Shown in pieces: positions 1 through 9,292 of a DNA stretch of 39,959 nucleotides. Location: contig NZ_WBKP01000036.1 of the NCBI RefSeq assembly GCF_009602465.1, positions 1 to 39,959 of the forward strand, in the 5' to 3' direction. The notes beneath the pieces were generated by a model. It saw only the letters and a program-made list of their open reading frames with translations. It made no database searches and had not been told where the DNA came from. The stretch's first letter is position 1. Each line of letters begins with the position of its first letter. Source of the DNA: Cumulibacter manganitolerans. Its GTDB lineage: Bacteria; Actinomycetota; Actinomycetes; Mycobacteriales; Antricoccaceae. The translations under genes were made by a program, and so were the position numbers.

Positions 1-311
1 GGGTCGAGCTCCCGCGCGAAGAACGAGGACGCCGCCAACAGGATCTCGTTCGCGCGCTTCAGCTCGCGGTTCTCCGCTTCCAGTGCCTTGATCCGGGCGG
101 CATCGCTTGTGGTGGTCCCGGGCCGTTCGCCGGCGTCGATCGCGGCCTGCTTGCACCAGCCACGCAGCGTGTCGGCGTTGACGCCTACCCGCTGCCCGAT
201 CCGGCGCACTGCCGCGTTCAACGACAGCTCCGGATCTTCTTTTCGGGCCTCGGCAACCAGCCGCATCGCGCGCTCACGAAGCTCCGGCGGATACTTCTTC
301 GGTGCTGGCAT
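1..311 (-). CDS. IS3-family transposase OrfA (HTH subunit), partial
   Basis: Translation of the minus strand from the ATG at 311 begins MPAPKKYPPELRERAMRLVA, then RIGQRVGVNADTLRGWCKQA, then a heptad-like stretch ARIKALEAENRELKRANEIL ending in AASSFFARELD. This is the standard layout of OrfA of IS3 elements: an N-terminal helix-turn-helix that binds the terminal repeats (about residues 10-55) followed by a leucine-zipper-like coiled coil (about 75-95). The window edge cuts the gene at about codon 103, close to where OrfA usually ends and the programmed -1 frameshift into OrfB occurs. The catalytic OrfB (DDE) is not in the window. Confidence 0.85.
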   Translation of the reverse strand, partial: MPAPKKYPPELRERAMRLVAEARKEDPELSLNAAVRRIGQRVGVNADTLRGWCKQAAIDAGERPGTTTSDAARIKALEAENRELKRANEILLAASSFFARELD

Positions 312-361
312 GACCCCATCCTCCGTGGAATCAGACCCTCCACCAAACCCGGGGCGATTCA
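1..361 (-). mobile_element. IS3-family insertion sequence, left end (partial)
   Basis: The element runs off the window edge. Its outer end is placed at 361, where the minus strand reads TGAATCGCCCCGGGTTTGG, resembling the TGAACCGCCCCGG-type terminal repeats of many actinobacterial IS3 elements. About 50 bp inside this end the orfA frame starts. Immediately outside it, the + strand continues as IS30-type transposase code, so the IS3 copy appears to have inserted into an older IS30 copy. Target-site duplication cannot be checked because the other end is outside the window. Confidence 0.75.
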
Positions 362-362
362 G

Positions 363-545
363 CTACGCCAATACCTACCCAAAGGCACCGATCTGAGCTT
401 CTACGGACCCGGCATGCTCGACCAGATCGCCCATCAGCTCAACTCCCGGCCCCGCAAGCGGCACGACTGGAAGACACCAGCCGAAGTCCTCAACGAGGTA
501 CTCTCAACGCCGCCAAAAACAACAGGCGTTGCGACGACCGCGTGA
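363..545 (+). pseudogene. IS30-family transposase, C-terminal remnant
   Basis: The frame reads LRQYLPKGTDLSFYGPGMLD, then QIAHQLNSRPRKRHDWKTPA, and ends EVLNEVLSTPPKTTGVATTA before TGA at 543-545. The pattern LRQY-PKGTD, then LN-RPRK, then W-TPAEVL is the hallmark C-terminus of IS30 transposases, downstream of the last catalytic Glu. Everything upstream is replaced by the IS3 end at 361, so the gene is dead. The following bases (about 528-552, GTTGCGACGACCGCGTGAAT and CCGCC) look like the IS30 right terminal repeat, which in this family often overlaps the stop codon. The only complete part is the last 60 or so codons. Confidence 0.8.
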
Positions 546-618
546 ATCCGCCCCGGGTTTCGGTACCGAAGCACGCCGCGAACGGGGACGACGCGCCGCA
601 GCCGCGAACGTCGCCCGG

Positions 619-2172
619 CTATCCCCAGGTGGTCAACCACATGCGCTGCGACAGCTCGCCACTGTCCAGCGGAGTGCCGTTGAGGACGGGAAGGAAGAAC
701 GCGAACAGCACGACGACGACCGCGAGATAGGTAGCGACCCCGGCGGCGCCGAGCTTCCGCCGGAATGCCGAGTCCTCCGGCCTGCCCAGAACGTCCTGCA
801 GGCACAGCACGATGGCGAGGATGAAGAACGGGACCACGGGCGCCATGTAGAACATGAACATGGTGCGTTCGGTGTTGATGAGCCACAGCGCCCAGCCCGC
901 GACGATCCCGGCGATCACCGCCCCGGCGACCCAGTCGCGGCGGGTCACCAGCCGCCACGCGGCCCACAGCGCGGCGAGAGCGAACGCCCACCACAGCGCG
1001 GGGTTGCCGATCATGGTGACGACCCGGTAGAGCTCGGCACCGCCCTCGGTCACCTGGTCCTTCACCATGAGCACTGGCCGGCCGTCGAGCAGCCAGGACC
1101 ACGGGCCGGACTCCCACGGGTGCGGGCTGGAGAGACCGTTGTGGAACTTCAGCCACTCGCCCTGCATGTGCCACATGGAGCGGATCGCCTCGGGGATGAA
1201 CGGATAGTCGGTCGCGCGGCCCTCCGCCCAGTGCCGGCCCTGAGCGGTCTCCCCGGCGAACCAGCCGATCCAGCTGGCCAGGTAGGCGATGACCGGTACG
1301 ACACCGAGGTCCCAGAACGCGAAGGGCAGCGACCGGCGGGCGGCCACGAGGTACGGGCGGGCCAGCCCGATCAGCCGGTAGGCGCCGACGTCCCACCACA
1401 CGCACAGGATCGCGAACAGCGCGAGGAAGTACGCCCCGCTCCACTTGACCGAGACCGCGAGCCCGAAGCAGACGCCGGCCGCGAGGCGCCACCAGCGGAA
1501 CCCGACGCGTGGGCCCCAGCGCCCGTACGGCTCCGCGGCCCCATACGCCGCGGCGAGCTGCCGACGGAACCGGTCGCGGTCGAGCACCAGGCAGGTGAAC
1601 CCGGCCAGCACCCATGCCTGCAGGAAGATGTCCAGGATGCCGGTGCGGCTCAGCGCGAAGGAGAAGCCGTCGCAGGCCAGCATCAGTCCGGCGGCGAGAC
1701 CCAGGAACGTCGATCGGGTGAGCCGGCGTACGACGAAGATCAGCAGCGCGATCGCCGCAAGCCCGGCGAGCACGCTGCTGAACCGCCAGCCGATCGGGTT
1801 GTAGCCGAACAGCCACTCGCCGAACGCGATGTTCCACTTCCCGAACGGCGGGTGGACGATGAAGTAGTAGGCGCGGTTCTCCTCGAACCCGTACCGCAGG
1901 ATCTGGTCGGCCTCGGGCACGTAGTACGCCTCGTCGAAGACCAGCCGCGTGGGGAAGCGCAGATCGATCAGCCGGACCAGACCGGCCACCGCGACGACGA
2001 GCGCGGTCGTGAGCCAGGCGGTGATGCGGTCGTTCGGCATCGGCGGTGCCAGCCGGCGGACGACGCGCTCCCGGTGCTCGCGATCGACGTCCGGGGCGAG
2101 CGCGGGTCGCTCCTCCCGACCGGCCGCGCCGTCGGTCTCGGCGGCGGCGGTCGTGCGCACGTCGGTAGTCAC
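619..2172 (-). CDS. pmt: Dolichyl-phosphate-mannose-protein mannosyltransferase (GT39)
   Basis: A 517-residue polytopic membrane enzyme that transfers mannose from a polyprenyl-phosphate-mannose donor to Ser/Thr of proteins leaving through Sec, on the outer face of the membrane. After a charged cytoplasmic N-terminus, the first membrane helix lies near residues 50-70. It is followed by the loop motif FDEAYY with the catalytic Asp80-Glu81 pair, as in mycobacterial Pmt (Rv1002c) and yeast PMTs. HPPFGKWNIAFGEWLFGYNP and SRTGILDIFLQAWVLAGF are also family signatures, and many hydrophobic segments follow. The length matches the M. tuberculosis protein. The start is GTG at 2172, 23 bp from the divergent rsmI start. 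This Pmt-RsmI pairing is conserved in actinobacteria. The 3' end lies 73 bp from the IS30 remnant, so the insertion sequences stop just short of the gene. Confidence 0.93.
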   Translation of the reverse strand: MTTDVRTTAAAETDGAAGREERPALAPDVDREHRERVVRRLAPPMPNDRITAWLTTALVVAVAGLVRLIDLRFPTRLVFDEAYYVPEADQILRYGFEENRAYYFIVHPPFGKWNIAFGEWLFGYNPIGWRFSSVLAGLAAIALLIFVVRRLTRSTFLGLAAGLMLACDGFSFALSRTGILDIFLQAWVLAGFTCLVLDRDRFRRQLAAAYGAAEPYGRWGPRVGFRWWRLAAGVCFGLAVSVKWSGAYFLALFAILCVWWDVGAYRLIGLARPYLVAARRSLPFAFWDLGVVPVIAYLASWIGWFAGETAQGRHWAEGRATDYPFIPEAIRSMWHMQGEWLKFHNGLSSPHPWESGPWSWLLDGRPVLMVKDQVTEGGAELYRVVTMIGNPALWWAFALAALWAAWRLVTRRDWVAGAVIAGIVAGWALWLINTERTMFMFYMAPVVPFFILAIVLCLQDVLGRPEDSAFRRKLGAAGVATYLAVVVVLFAFFLPVLNGTPLDSGELSQRMWLTTWG

Positions 2173-2179
2173 GGGGTAG

Positions 2180-2189
2180 ATCGTAGGCT
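2180..2189. promoter_or_regulatory. Overlapping divergent -10 elements for pmt and rsmI
   Basis: The plus strand has TAGGCT at 2184-2189, six bases before the rsmI GTG. The minus strand has TACGAT (2185 to 2180), seven bases before the pmt GTG. Both fit TAnnnT, and they share the TA at 2184-2185. The spacing implies leaderless mRNAs in both directions. No clear -35 is seen. This is read from sequence only. Confidence 0.55.
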
Positions 2190-2195
2190 GGCCCG

Positions 2196-3074
2196 GTGAG
2201 TGACGAGGTCAACGGCCGCAGCCCCCACCCGGCCGATCGGGCCATCCCGCCGGGAACGCTGGCGGTCGCCGGCACCCCGCTGGGCAACCGGGGCGACGCC
2301 ACCGACCGGCTGCGTGCTGCCCTCGCGGACGCCGACGTCGTGGCGGCCGAGGACACCCGCCGCACGCGGCGGCTCGCCGCGGACCTCGACGTGGTCATCC
2401 GCGGGCGGCTGGTGTCCTACTACGACCAGGTGGAGGCACAGCGCGCGCCCGAGCTCGTCGAGGCCCTGCGCGGCGGGCAGAGCGTGCTCCTCGTGACCGA
2501 CGCCGGTATGCCATCGGTGTCCGACCCCGGCTACCGGATCGTGGAGGCGGCCGTCGCCGCCGGCCTGCTGGTCACCTGCCTGCCCGGTCCGTCCGCGGTC
2601 ACGGTGGCGCTCGCGCTGTCGGGGCTGCCCAGCGACCGGTTCTGCTTCGAGGGCTTCCTGCCGCGCAAGCCGGGGGAGCGCGCCCGGCTGCTCGCCGAGC
2701 TGGCCACCGAGCGGCGCACCGTCGTGCTGTTCGAGGCGCCGCACCGGATCGAGGCGATGCTGCGCGCGTGCGCCGACGCCCTCGGCGGCGACCGGCGGGC
2801 GGCCGTGTGCCGGGAGCTGACGAAGACCTACGAGGAGGTACGGCGCGGCACCCTCGCCGAGCTGGCCGACTGGGCGGCCGACGGCGTGCGCGGCGAGATC
2901 ACCGTCGTCATCGCCGGCGCGGGGGAGGCGCGCGGGCTCACAACGGGGCAGCTGGTCGAGATGGTCGAGCGCGAGGTCGCGTCGGGCTCCAGCAAGAAGG
3001 ACGCCGTCGCCCTCGTCGCGGCGTCCACCGGGACGCCGAAGCGGACGGTGTTCGAGGCCTACCACTCCCGCTGA
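2196..3074 (+). CDS. rsmI: 16S rRNA (cytidine-1402-2'-O)-methyltransferase
   Basis: A 292-residue SAM-dependent methyltransferase of the tetrapyrrole-methylase fold that 2'-O-methylates C1402 in the ribosomal P site. Diagnostic stretches are GTPLGNRGDATDRL near residue 27, AEDTRRTRRL, then VTDAGMPSVSDPGYRIVEAA (the SAM pocket), GPSAVTVALALSGLPSDRF, FEGFLPRK and LFEAPHRIEAML. The C-terminal SSKKDAVALVA and PKRTVFEAYH match the small RsmI tail domain. GTG at 2196 is chosen because the -10-like TAGGCT sits six bases upstream, predicting a leaderless message, and because no Shine-Dalgarno sequence serves an alternative start. It is convergent with corA, with 25 bp between the stop codons. Confidence 0.95.
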   Translation: MSDEVNGRSPHPADRAIPPGTLAVAGTPLGNRGDATDRLRAALADADVVAAEDTRRTRRLAADLDVVIRGRLVSYYDQVEAQRAPELVEALRGGQSVLLVTDAGMPSVSDPGYRIVEAAVAAGLLVTCLPGPSAVTVALALSGLPSDRFCFEGFLPRKPGERARLLAELATERRTVVLFEAPHRIEAMLRACADALGGDRRAAVCRELTKTYEEVRRGTLAELADWAADGVRGEITVVIAGAGEARGLTTGQLVEMVEREVASGSSKKDAVALVAASTGTPKRTVFEAYHSR

Positions 3075-3091
3075 GCGCGGATGCCCGCTCC
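3072..3091. terminator. Possible short hairpin between rsmI and corA
   Basis: GAGCG at 3073-3077 can pair with CGCTC at about 3086-3090 around a loop of roughly eight bases, in the 25-bp gap between the convergent stop codons. The stem is short and has no T run, so this is a weak bidirectional terminator candidate. Confidence 0.25.
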
Positions 3092-3099
3092 GGCGTCGC

Positions 3100-4203
3100 C
3101 TACAGCCAGTGGTTGCGCTTGAAGCCGCGGTACAGCAGCACGCAGATCGCCACGATGATCGCGATGATCAGCGGATAACCGAACCGCCACCCGAGCTCGG
3201 GCATGTGCTTGAAGTTCATCCCGTAGATCCCGGCCACGGCCGTCGGCACGGCGCCGATCGCGGCCCACGAGGTGATCTTGCGCATGTCCTCGTTCTCCGA
3301 CAGCGAGATCCGGGCGATCGAGGCCTGCAGGATGGAGGACAGCAGCTCGTCCAACCCGGAGATCGTGTCCCGCACCCGACCGAGGTGGTCGTTCACGTCC
3401 CGGAAGTAGTCGTGGATCGGATCCGGGATCTGCGGCATCGGCCGGGTGGCCAGGTTGTGCAGCGGCATCGACAGCGGGCCGACAGCCCGCTTGAGCTCGA
3501 GCAGCTCGCGCTTGAGCTGGTAGATGCGGCCGACGTCCTGCTGCTTGCGCTGAGGCGAGAAGACGCTCGCCTCGAGCTCGTCGAGGTCGGTCTCGACCTC
3601 GGTGCACACGTCGAGGTAGCGGTCGACGATCACGTCGCAGATCGCGTACATCACCGCGGCGGGGCCCAGCTTGAGGAGATCCCGGTCCTGGTTCTCCAGT
3701 CGGTTGCGCAGGCCCCCGAACTCGCCGAAGTTGCCGTGCCGCACGGTGATCGCGAAGTACGGCCCGATGAAGACCATCACCTCGCTCGTCCCGATCACCT
3801 CGCTGGTCGCGGTGAGCTCGTCGTGCTCGACGTACCGCGCCGTCTTCAGCACCATGAACAGGGTGCCGGCGTAGTCCTCGAGCTTCGGACGGTTGTGCGT
3901 CGACACGGCGTCTTCGACCGCGAGCGGATGCAGCCCGAACTCGGCGGCGACCGATTCGAGCTCGGCCTGGGTGGGCTCGTGCAGGCCCATCCACACGAAC
4001 CCGCCCTCGTTCCGCGCCAACTCGGCCGCCTCCCGGTAGCTGCCTCCGCGGTGGATCACGGCGCCGTCGCGATAGACCGCCAGCCCCATGACCGCGTCGT
4101 GCCGCGGCTCGGAGGACGTGACGACCGCCAGCGGCTTGCGGCGGACGACGGCCAGCGGGTTCAGGGGTACGCGGCTGCGCCACGGCTGCTCGTTCGTGCT
4201 CAT
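3100..4203 (-). CDS. corA: CorA-type Mg2+/Co2+ transporter
   Basis: A 367-residue member of the CorA metal-ion channel family, acting as a pentamer in the cytoplasmic membrane. The long acidic/helical cytoplasmic domain includes LHPLAVEDA and RPKLEDYAGTLFMVLKTARY. It leads into a stalk helix and TM1 (ITSWAAIGAVPTAVAGIYG), ending in the signature GMNF at residues 328-331. TM2 follows (YPLIIAIIVAICVLLY), with the basic tail RGFKRNHWL. The reading frame stays open for 27 codons upstream, but ATG 4203 is chosen because GGAGG lies five bases before it and because the metG promoter occupies the upstream DNA. It is divergent from metG and shares a 46-bp promoter region with it. Confidence 0.93.
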   Translation of the reverse strand: MSTNEQPWRSRVPLNPLAVVRRKPLAVVTSSEPRHDAVMGLAVYRDGAVIHRGGSYREAAELARNEGGFVWMGLHEPTQAELESVAAEFGLHPLAVEDAVSTHNRPKLEDYAGTLFMVLKTARYVEHDELTATSEVIGTSEVMVFIGPYFAITVRHGNFGEFGGLRNRLENQDRDLLKLGPAAVMYAICDVIVDRYLDVCTEVETDLDELEASVFSPQRKQQDVGRIYQLKRELLELKRAVGPLSMPLHNLATRPMPQIPDPIHDYFRDVNDHLGRVRDTISGLDELLSSILQASIARISLSENEDMRKITSWAAIGAVPTAVAGIYGMNFKHMPELGWRFGYPLIIAIIVAICVLLYRGFKRNHWL

Positions 4204-4236
4204 GACACCTCCGACGGCGCAGTGTGATCCGGCCAC

Positions 4237-4243
4237 TACCCTA
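4237..4243. promoter_or_regulatory. Symmetric bidirectional -10 for corA and metG
   Basis: The seven bases TACCCTA contain TACCCT on the plus strand (4237-4242) and TAGGGT on the minus strand (4243 to 4238). Both match TAnnnT. Predicted start points are about 4249-4250 (on the metG ATG, leaderless) and about 4231 for corA, roughly 18 bp apart. corA would have a 28-base leader carrying its GGAGG. Confidence 0.6.
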
Positions 4244-4249
4244 GAGGGC

Positions 4250-5830
4250 ATGCCTGAAACCTCGGCGAAGTCATTCTTCATCACGACGCCTATCTATTAC
4301 GTGACCGCAGCACCGCACATCGGAAGCGCCTACACGACCACCGCGGCCGACGTCCTCGCCCGCTGGCACCGCCACCGGGGCGAGCGGGTGTTCTTCCTGA
4401 CCGGCACGGACGAGCACGGCCAGAAGGTGCTGCGGACGGCGGAGAAGAACGGCAAGAGCCCGCAGGAGTTCGTCGACGGGCTGGTCGAGTCGGAGTGGAA
4501 GCCGGCGTGGGACCTGCTCGACATCCGCTACGACCGGTTCATCCGCACCACCGACGACGACCACGTGCGGCAGGTCCAGGAGTTCTGGCAGCGCGTCTAC
4601 GACAACGGCTACGTCTACGAGGGCGAGTACTCCGGCAAGTACTGCGTCGACTGCGAGGAGTTCAAGAGCGACGACGACCTCGACGCCGAGGGCAACTGTC
4701 TGATCCACGAGCGTCCCGCCGAGACCATCACCGAGAAGAACTGGTTCTTCAAGCTCAGCGAGTTCGCTGACCGGCTGCTTGAGCTGTACGAGTCGGTGCC
4801 GGACTTCATCGCGCCGCAGGCCAGCCGCAACGAGATCCTCAACTACGTCCGGTCCGGCCTGCACGACCTGTCCATCTCGCGCTCGTCGTTCGACTGGGGC
4901 ATCAAGGTCCCCTGGGACAACAGCCAGGTGCTGTACGTGTGGATCGACGCCCTGCTGAACTACACCAGCGCGGCGAAGATCTTCGACGACCCCGAGGCGT
5001 TCGCGCAGATCTGGCCGGCCACGCACCTGATGAGCCGCGACATCCTGCGCTTCCACTCGGTGATCTGGCCGGCGATGCTCATGGCCGCGGGCGAGCAGCC
5101 GCCGCGCCGGGTCTACGTGCACGGCTACCTGCTCGTCGGCGGCAAGAAGATGGCCAAGAGCAACGCGACCGCCATCCACCCCCGCGAGATCGTCGACACG
5201 TTCGGTGCCGACGCCTACCGCTACTACTTCATGAAGGCGATCCCGTTCGGCTCCGACGCGTCGTTCTCCTGGGAGCACCTGCACGCGGTCTACACCGACG
5301 AGCTGGCCAACAATCTCGGCAACCTGGCCAGCCGGGTCGCCGCGATGATCGGCAAGTACTTCGACGGCAAGCTGCCGGCGCCCGGCGCGCTGACCAACGA
5401 GGACGGCGCGATCGCCGACCAGCTGCAGAAGGCCGCGCAGAAGGCGGACGTCGCGATCAGCCGTCTGCAGATCCACGAGGCGATCACGGCGACCCACGAC
5501 TTCGTCACCGCCGTGAACGGCTACGTGACCGAGCAGCAGCCGTGGAAGGTCGCCAAGGACGACTCGCCGCTGGCCACCGAACGGCTCGCCACCATCCTGT
5601 ACGTCTGCGCGGAGTCGCTGCGTGCCGTCAGCGTGCTGCACAGCTCGGTGATGCCCACCGCCGCCGCGCGGCTGTGGGAGTCGCTCGGCGCGCCGGAGTC
5701 GCTGGGCAGCCTCGAGGACCAGCCGATCTCGAGCGCGGCCGACTGGGGCCTGCTGCCCGCCAGCTCGACGGTGACCAAGGGAGCGGTGCTGTTCCCCCGC
5801 ATCGAGGCGGACGTCGAGGTCGGCGCCTAG
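4250..5830 (+). CDS. metG: Methionyl-tRNA synthetase
   Basis: A 526-residue class I aminoacyl-tRNA synthetase that charges elongator and initiator tRNA-Met. The N-terminal sequence FFITTPIYYVTAAPHIGSAY holds the HIGH-type motif HIGS (residues 23-26), and KMAKS at 300-304 is the second ATP-binding signature. The connective peptide carries one CVDC pair and a reduced knuckle (NCLIHERP). The anticodon-binding helical domain follows (YVTEQQPWKVAKDD), and there is no C-terminal dimerisation domain, as in mycobacterial MetS. ATG 4250 is seven bases after TACCCT, so a leaderless transcript is likely. tatD begins on the base after the TAG, giving a tight metG-tatD unit as in M. tuberculosis (Rv1007c-Rv1008 region). 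Confidence 0.97.
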   Translation: MPETSAKSFFITTPIYYVTAAPHIGSAYTTTAADVLARWHRHRGERVFFLTGTDEHGQKVLRTAEKNGKSPQEFVDGLVESEWKPAWDLLDIRYDRFIRTTDDDHVRQVQEFWQRVYDNGYVYEGEYSGKYCVDCEEFKSDDDLDAEGNCLIHERPAETITEKNWFFKLSEFADRLLELYESVPDFIAPQASRNEILNYVRSGLHDLSISRSSFDWGIKVPWDNSQVLYVWIDALLNYTSAAKIFDDPEAFAQIWPATHLMSRDILRFHSVIWPAMLMAAGEQPPRRVYVHGYLLVGGKKMAKSNATAIHPREIVDTFGADAYRYYFMKAIPFGSDASFSWEHLHAVYTDELANNLGNLASRVAAMIGKYFDGKLPAPGALTNEDGAIADQLQKAAQKADVAISRLQIHEAITATHDFVTAVNGYVTEQQPWKVAKDDSPLATERLATILYVCAESLRAVSVLHSSVMPTAAARLWESLGAPESLGSLEDQPISSAADWGLLPASSTVTKGAVLFPRIEADVEVGA

Positions 5831-6685
5831 GTGGGCAAGAGCAAGAGCCAGCTGGAGCGCGAGAAGCAGCCACCTGAGCCGCCGGCCGCGCTGCCGGTCG
5901 CCGTACCGGACAACCACACGCACCTCGACATCGTCATCGACTGGATCGGCGGGACGCCGACCGAGCACCTCGACGCCGCCGAAGCGGTCGGCGTCGACCG
6001 GATCGTCCAGGTCGGCACCGACGCGGAGTCCTCCCGGTGGGCCGCGCGGCTCGCGGCCGCCGACCGGCGTGTGCTCGCCGCGGTCGCCCTGCACCCCAAC
6101 GACGCGCCCCGCCTCGGGGCCGGTCTCGACGACGCGCTCGCCGTCATCGACGAGCTCGCGGCCCAGCCGCGGGTCCGCGCCGTCGGCGAGACCGGGCTGG
6201 ACTTCTTCCGCACCCGAGAGGACGACGGGCACCGCGTCCAGCGCGAGTCGTTCGCGCGGCACATCGACATCGCCAAGCGGCACGGCCTCGCGCTGATGAT
6301 CCACGACCGCGACGCCCACCAGGCGGTCTTCGACGTCCTGGACGCCGAGGGCGCCCCGGAGCAGGTCGTGTTCCACTGCTTCTCGGGAGATGCGGACATG
6401 GCACGCTACTGCGCCGACCGCGGCTGGTACCTGAGCTTCGCCGGCAACTCCACGTTCAACGCCTCGACGCCGCTGCGCGAGGCGTACTGCGCGGCCCCGC
6501 GCGAGCTGCTGCTCGCGGAGACCGACGCCCCGTTCCTGACACCGATGCCGCACCGGGGACGCCCGAACGGTCCGTACCTGACGCCGCTGACCGTCGAGCG
6601 GATGGCCGCCGAGCGCGGCGAGGACCTGGCCGAGCTCTGCCAGGCGCTCAGCGACAACGCCGAGCGGGTGTACGGCGGCTGGTAG
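5831..6685 (+). CDS. tatD: TatD-family metal-dependent DNase
   Basis: A 284-residue TIM-barrel hydrolase of the TatD family, with metal-dependent 3'-5' exonuclease activity on DNA and sometimes RNA. The metal ligands are visible in order: DNHTHLDI (His-x-His near residue 32), GETGLDFF (Glu), MIHDRDAH, VFHCFSG, and AETDAPFLTP (final Asp). The N-terminus has about 25 extra Lys/Pro-rich residues (MGKSKSQLEREKQPPEPPAA) before the barrel. GTG 5831 follows the metG stop with no gap, which implies translational coupling. The gene lies directly upstream of rpfB, as in mycobacteria. Confidence 0.94.
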   Translation: MGKSKSQLEREKQPPEPPAALPVAVPDNHTHLDIVIDWIGGTPTEHLDAAEAVGVDRIVQVGTDAESSRWAARLAAADRRVLAAVALHPNDAPRLGAGLDDALAVIDELAAQPRVRAVGETGLDFFRTREDDGHRVQRESFARHIDIAKRHGLALMIHDRDAHQAVFDVLDAEGAPEQVVFHCFSGDADMARYCADRGWYLSFAGNSTFNASTPLREAYCAAPRELLLAETDAPFLTPMPHRGRPNGPYLTPLTVERMAAERGEDLAELCQALSDNAERVYGGW

Positions 6686-6739
6686 TTCCCTTCGTCACGA
6701 TCCGAGCGCGCTGGGGTAGCGGTGCCGTGACCGGTCCGT

Positions 6740-6745
6740 TATAGT
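6740..6745 (+). promoter_or_regulatory. rpfB promoter -10 and leader region (6686-6873)
   Basis: TATAGT at 6740-6745 is a near-consensus -10. No convincing -35 precedes it. The predicted leader is about 120 bases. Around the -10 are GTGACC (6726-6731) and GTAACC (6749-6754), with another GTAAC at 6801-6805. GTnAC repeats are the kind of site bound by the response regulator MtrA, which is known to control rpfB in M. tuberculosis. The leader also has a 5-bp hairpin, GGGTC with GACCC (6785-6799). I recognise no riboswitch. Confidence 0.5.
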
Positions 6746-6804
6746 CCTGTAACCGAACCGGTCAGGGTGGGGAGCCCGAGGGCGGGTCATGACGACCCGA
6801 GTAA

Positions 6805-8055
<1,251 letters not shown>

Positions 8056-8074
8056 GTCAACGACACCAGCACCA

Positions 8075-8109
8075 CCCGAAGGCGGTCTCGGCTCGAGACC
8101 GCCTTCGGG
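8075..8109. terminator. Strong hairpin terminator after rpfB
   Basis: CCCGAAGGCGGTCTCG (8075-8090) pairs perfectly with CGAGACCGCCTTCGGG (8094-8109) around the loop GCT, a 16-bp stem with no mismatch. No T run follows, which is usual for actinobacterial intrinsic terminators. It separates the two rpf genes. Confidence 0.8.
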
Positions 8110-8134
8110 CGTGCACGGAACGGAGCACGTTCGC

Positions 8135-9292
8135 ATGGGCCGTCATTCAGCCCCCTCCCGGCGCGCCGTGCGCGCCGAGGCGCGCACCCAGCGCCCGGAC
8201 CGCGCTCGGCGCGGTAGGCGCTCCACGCCGGCCCGTCTCGTGGCCGCCGGCGCCGGCGCCGTCGTCCTGAGCACCACCGTCGGCTTCGTGGGCCTCGGCA
8301 AGCAGGTGCAGGTGGTCGTCGACGGCGAGCAGCGCACCATCACGACCTACGCCTCCGACGTCCGCGGCGCCCTGGTCGACGCCGGCGTCCCGGCCACGGC
8401 GCACGACGTCGTCGTGCCCTCGCCGTCCGCGACGCTCGTGGACGGCGCGACGATCGACGTGACCAAGGGCCGCCGGCTCACCGTGACCGTCGACGGCCAC
8501 AGCAGCACCCACTACGTCGCCGCCCGGACCACCGCCGAGGCGGTCCAGCAGCTCGGGCTCGGCGACTACTCGGTCGTGTCCTCGCGCTCCAGCCGGCTCC
8601 CGCTGCACGGCGGCGCCCTCGAGCTGGCCACCTACCGGCCGGTGACCGTCAGCGCCGACGGCAAGCAGCAGGTCGTGTACACCGCCGGGCGCGACGTCGC
8701 GGCAGCGCTCGACGACGCCGGCATCACCCTCGGCGAGACCGACCAGGTCGCGCCCGCCGCCGACACCCCGCTCACCCCGGGGACGAGGATCCAGGTCACC
8801 CGGGTCGGCGAGCACACCGTGACCGAGCAGCGGGCCGTCCCGCACCAGACCATCGAGCAGAGCGACCCGGGCCAGTACGTGGGCATCGACACCGTGCAGG
8901 CGCAGGGCTCGGACGGCGTCGAGTCGGTCACCGTCGAGGTGAGCACGGTGAACGGCGTCGAGACCGCGCGGACCGAGATCGCGAAGCAGACCGTCACGCC
9001 GCCGGTGGACGCCGTCGTCGTCAAGGGCGCGAAGCCGTTCCCCGCGGACGTCGACGCGCTGAACTGGCAGGCGCTGGGGATGTGCGAGTCGACGAACAAC
9101 CCGAAGGCCGTCAACAAGACCAACGGCAAGTACTTCGGCGAGTACCAGTTCTCCGTCGAGACCTGGGCCGGGGTCGGCGGGACCGGCAACCCCGCGGACG
9201 CGCCCGCCGCCGAGCAGCTCGCGCGCGCCAAGATGCTGTTCATGCAGTACGGCGCCGGCCAGTGGGAATGCGGTTCGCACCTGTATGACTGA
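8135..9292 (+). CDS. Second RpfB-like resuscitation-promoting factor
   Basis: A 385-residue paralogue of the preceding gene with the same architecture. It has a basic N-terminus and signal helix ([20 protein letters not shown]), three DUF348 repeats ([60 protein letters not shown]) and a G5 domain (about residues 225-300). The Rpf domain is [20 protein letters not shown] with catalytic Glu318, then [13 protein letters not shown] and the C-terminal [13 protein letters not shown]. It lacks the long Ala-Pro/Ser linker of the first copy. ATG 8135 has GGAG nine bases upstream. Its last eight bases overlap the start of rsmA, so the two are probably co-translated. M. tuberculosis has a single rpfB here, so this pair is a local duplication, now well diverged. 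Confidence 0.9.
   Translation: MGRHSAPSRRAVRAEARTQRPDRARRGRRSTPARLVAAGAGAVVLSTTVGFVGLGKQVQVVVDGEQRTITTYASDVRGALVDAGVPATAHDVVVPSPSATLVDGATIDVTKGRRLTVTVDGHSSTHYVAARTTAEAVQQLGLGDYSVVSSRSSRLPLHGGALELATYRPVTVSADGKQQVVYTAGRDVAAALDDAGITLGETDQVAPAADTPLTPGTRIQVTRVGEHTVTEQRAVPHQTIEQSDPGQYVGIDTVQAQGSDGVESVTVEVSTVNGVETARTEIAKQTVTPPVDAVVVKGAKPFPADVDALNWQALGMCESTNNPKAVNKTNGKYFGEYQFSVETWAGVGGTGNPADAPAAEQLARAKMLFMQYGAGQWECGSHLYD

Noticed and set aside
543-565. TGAATCCGCCCCGGGTTTCGGT, similar to the IS3 end at 361 but in the opposite orientation, as a second IS3 terminus
   Set aside because: It overlaps the expected right end of the IS30 copy, and no IS3 coding sequence follows it. A shared GC-rich end motif is the simpler reading, though a tiny remnant cannot be excluded.
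434-2398. Long open frames overlapping pmt in other frames on both strands
   Set aside because: Arg/Ala/Pro-rich shadow translations caused by the high GC of the real gene, with no domain signature.
4271-6553. 760-codon open frame antisense to metG and tatD
   Set aside because: It spans two confident genes and their junction and has shadow composition.
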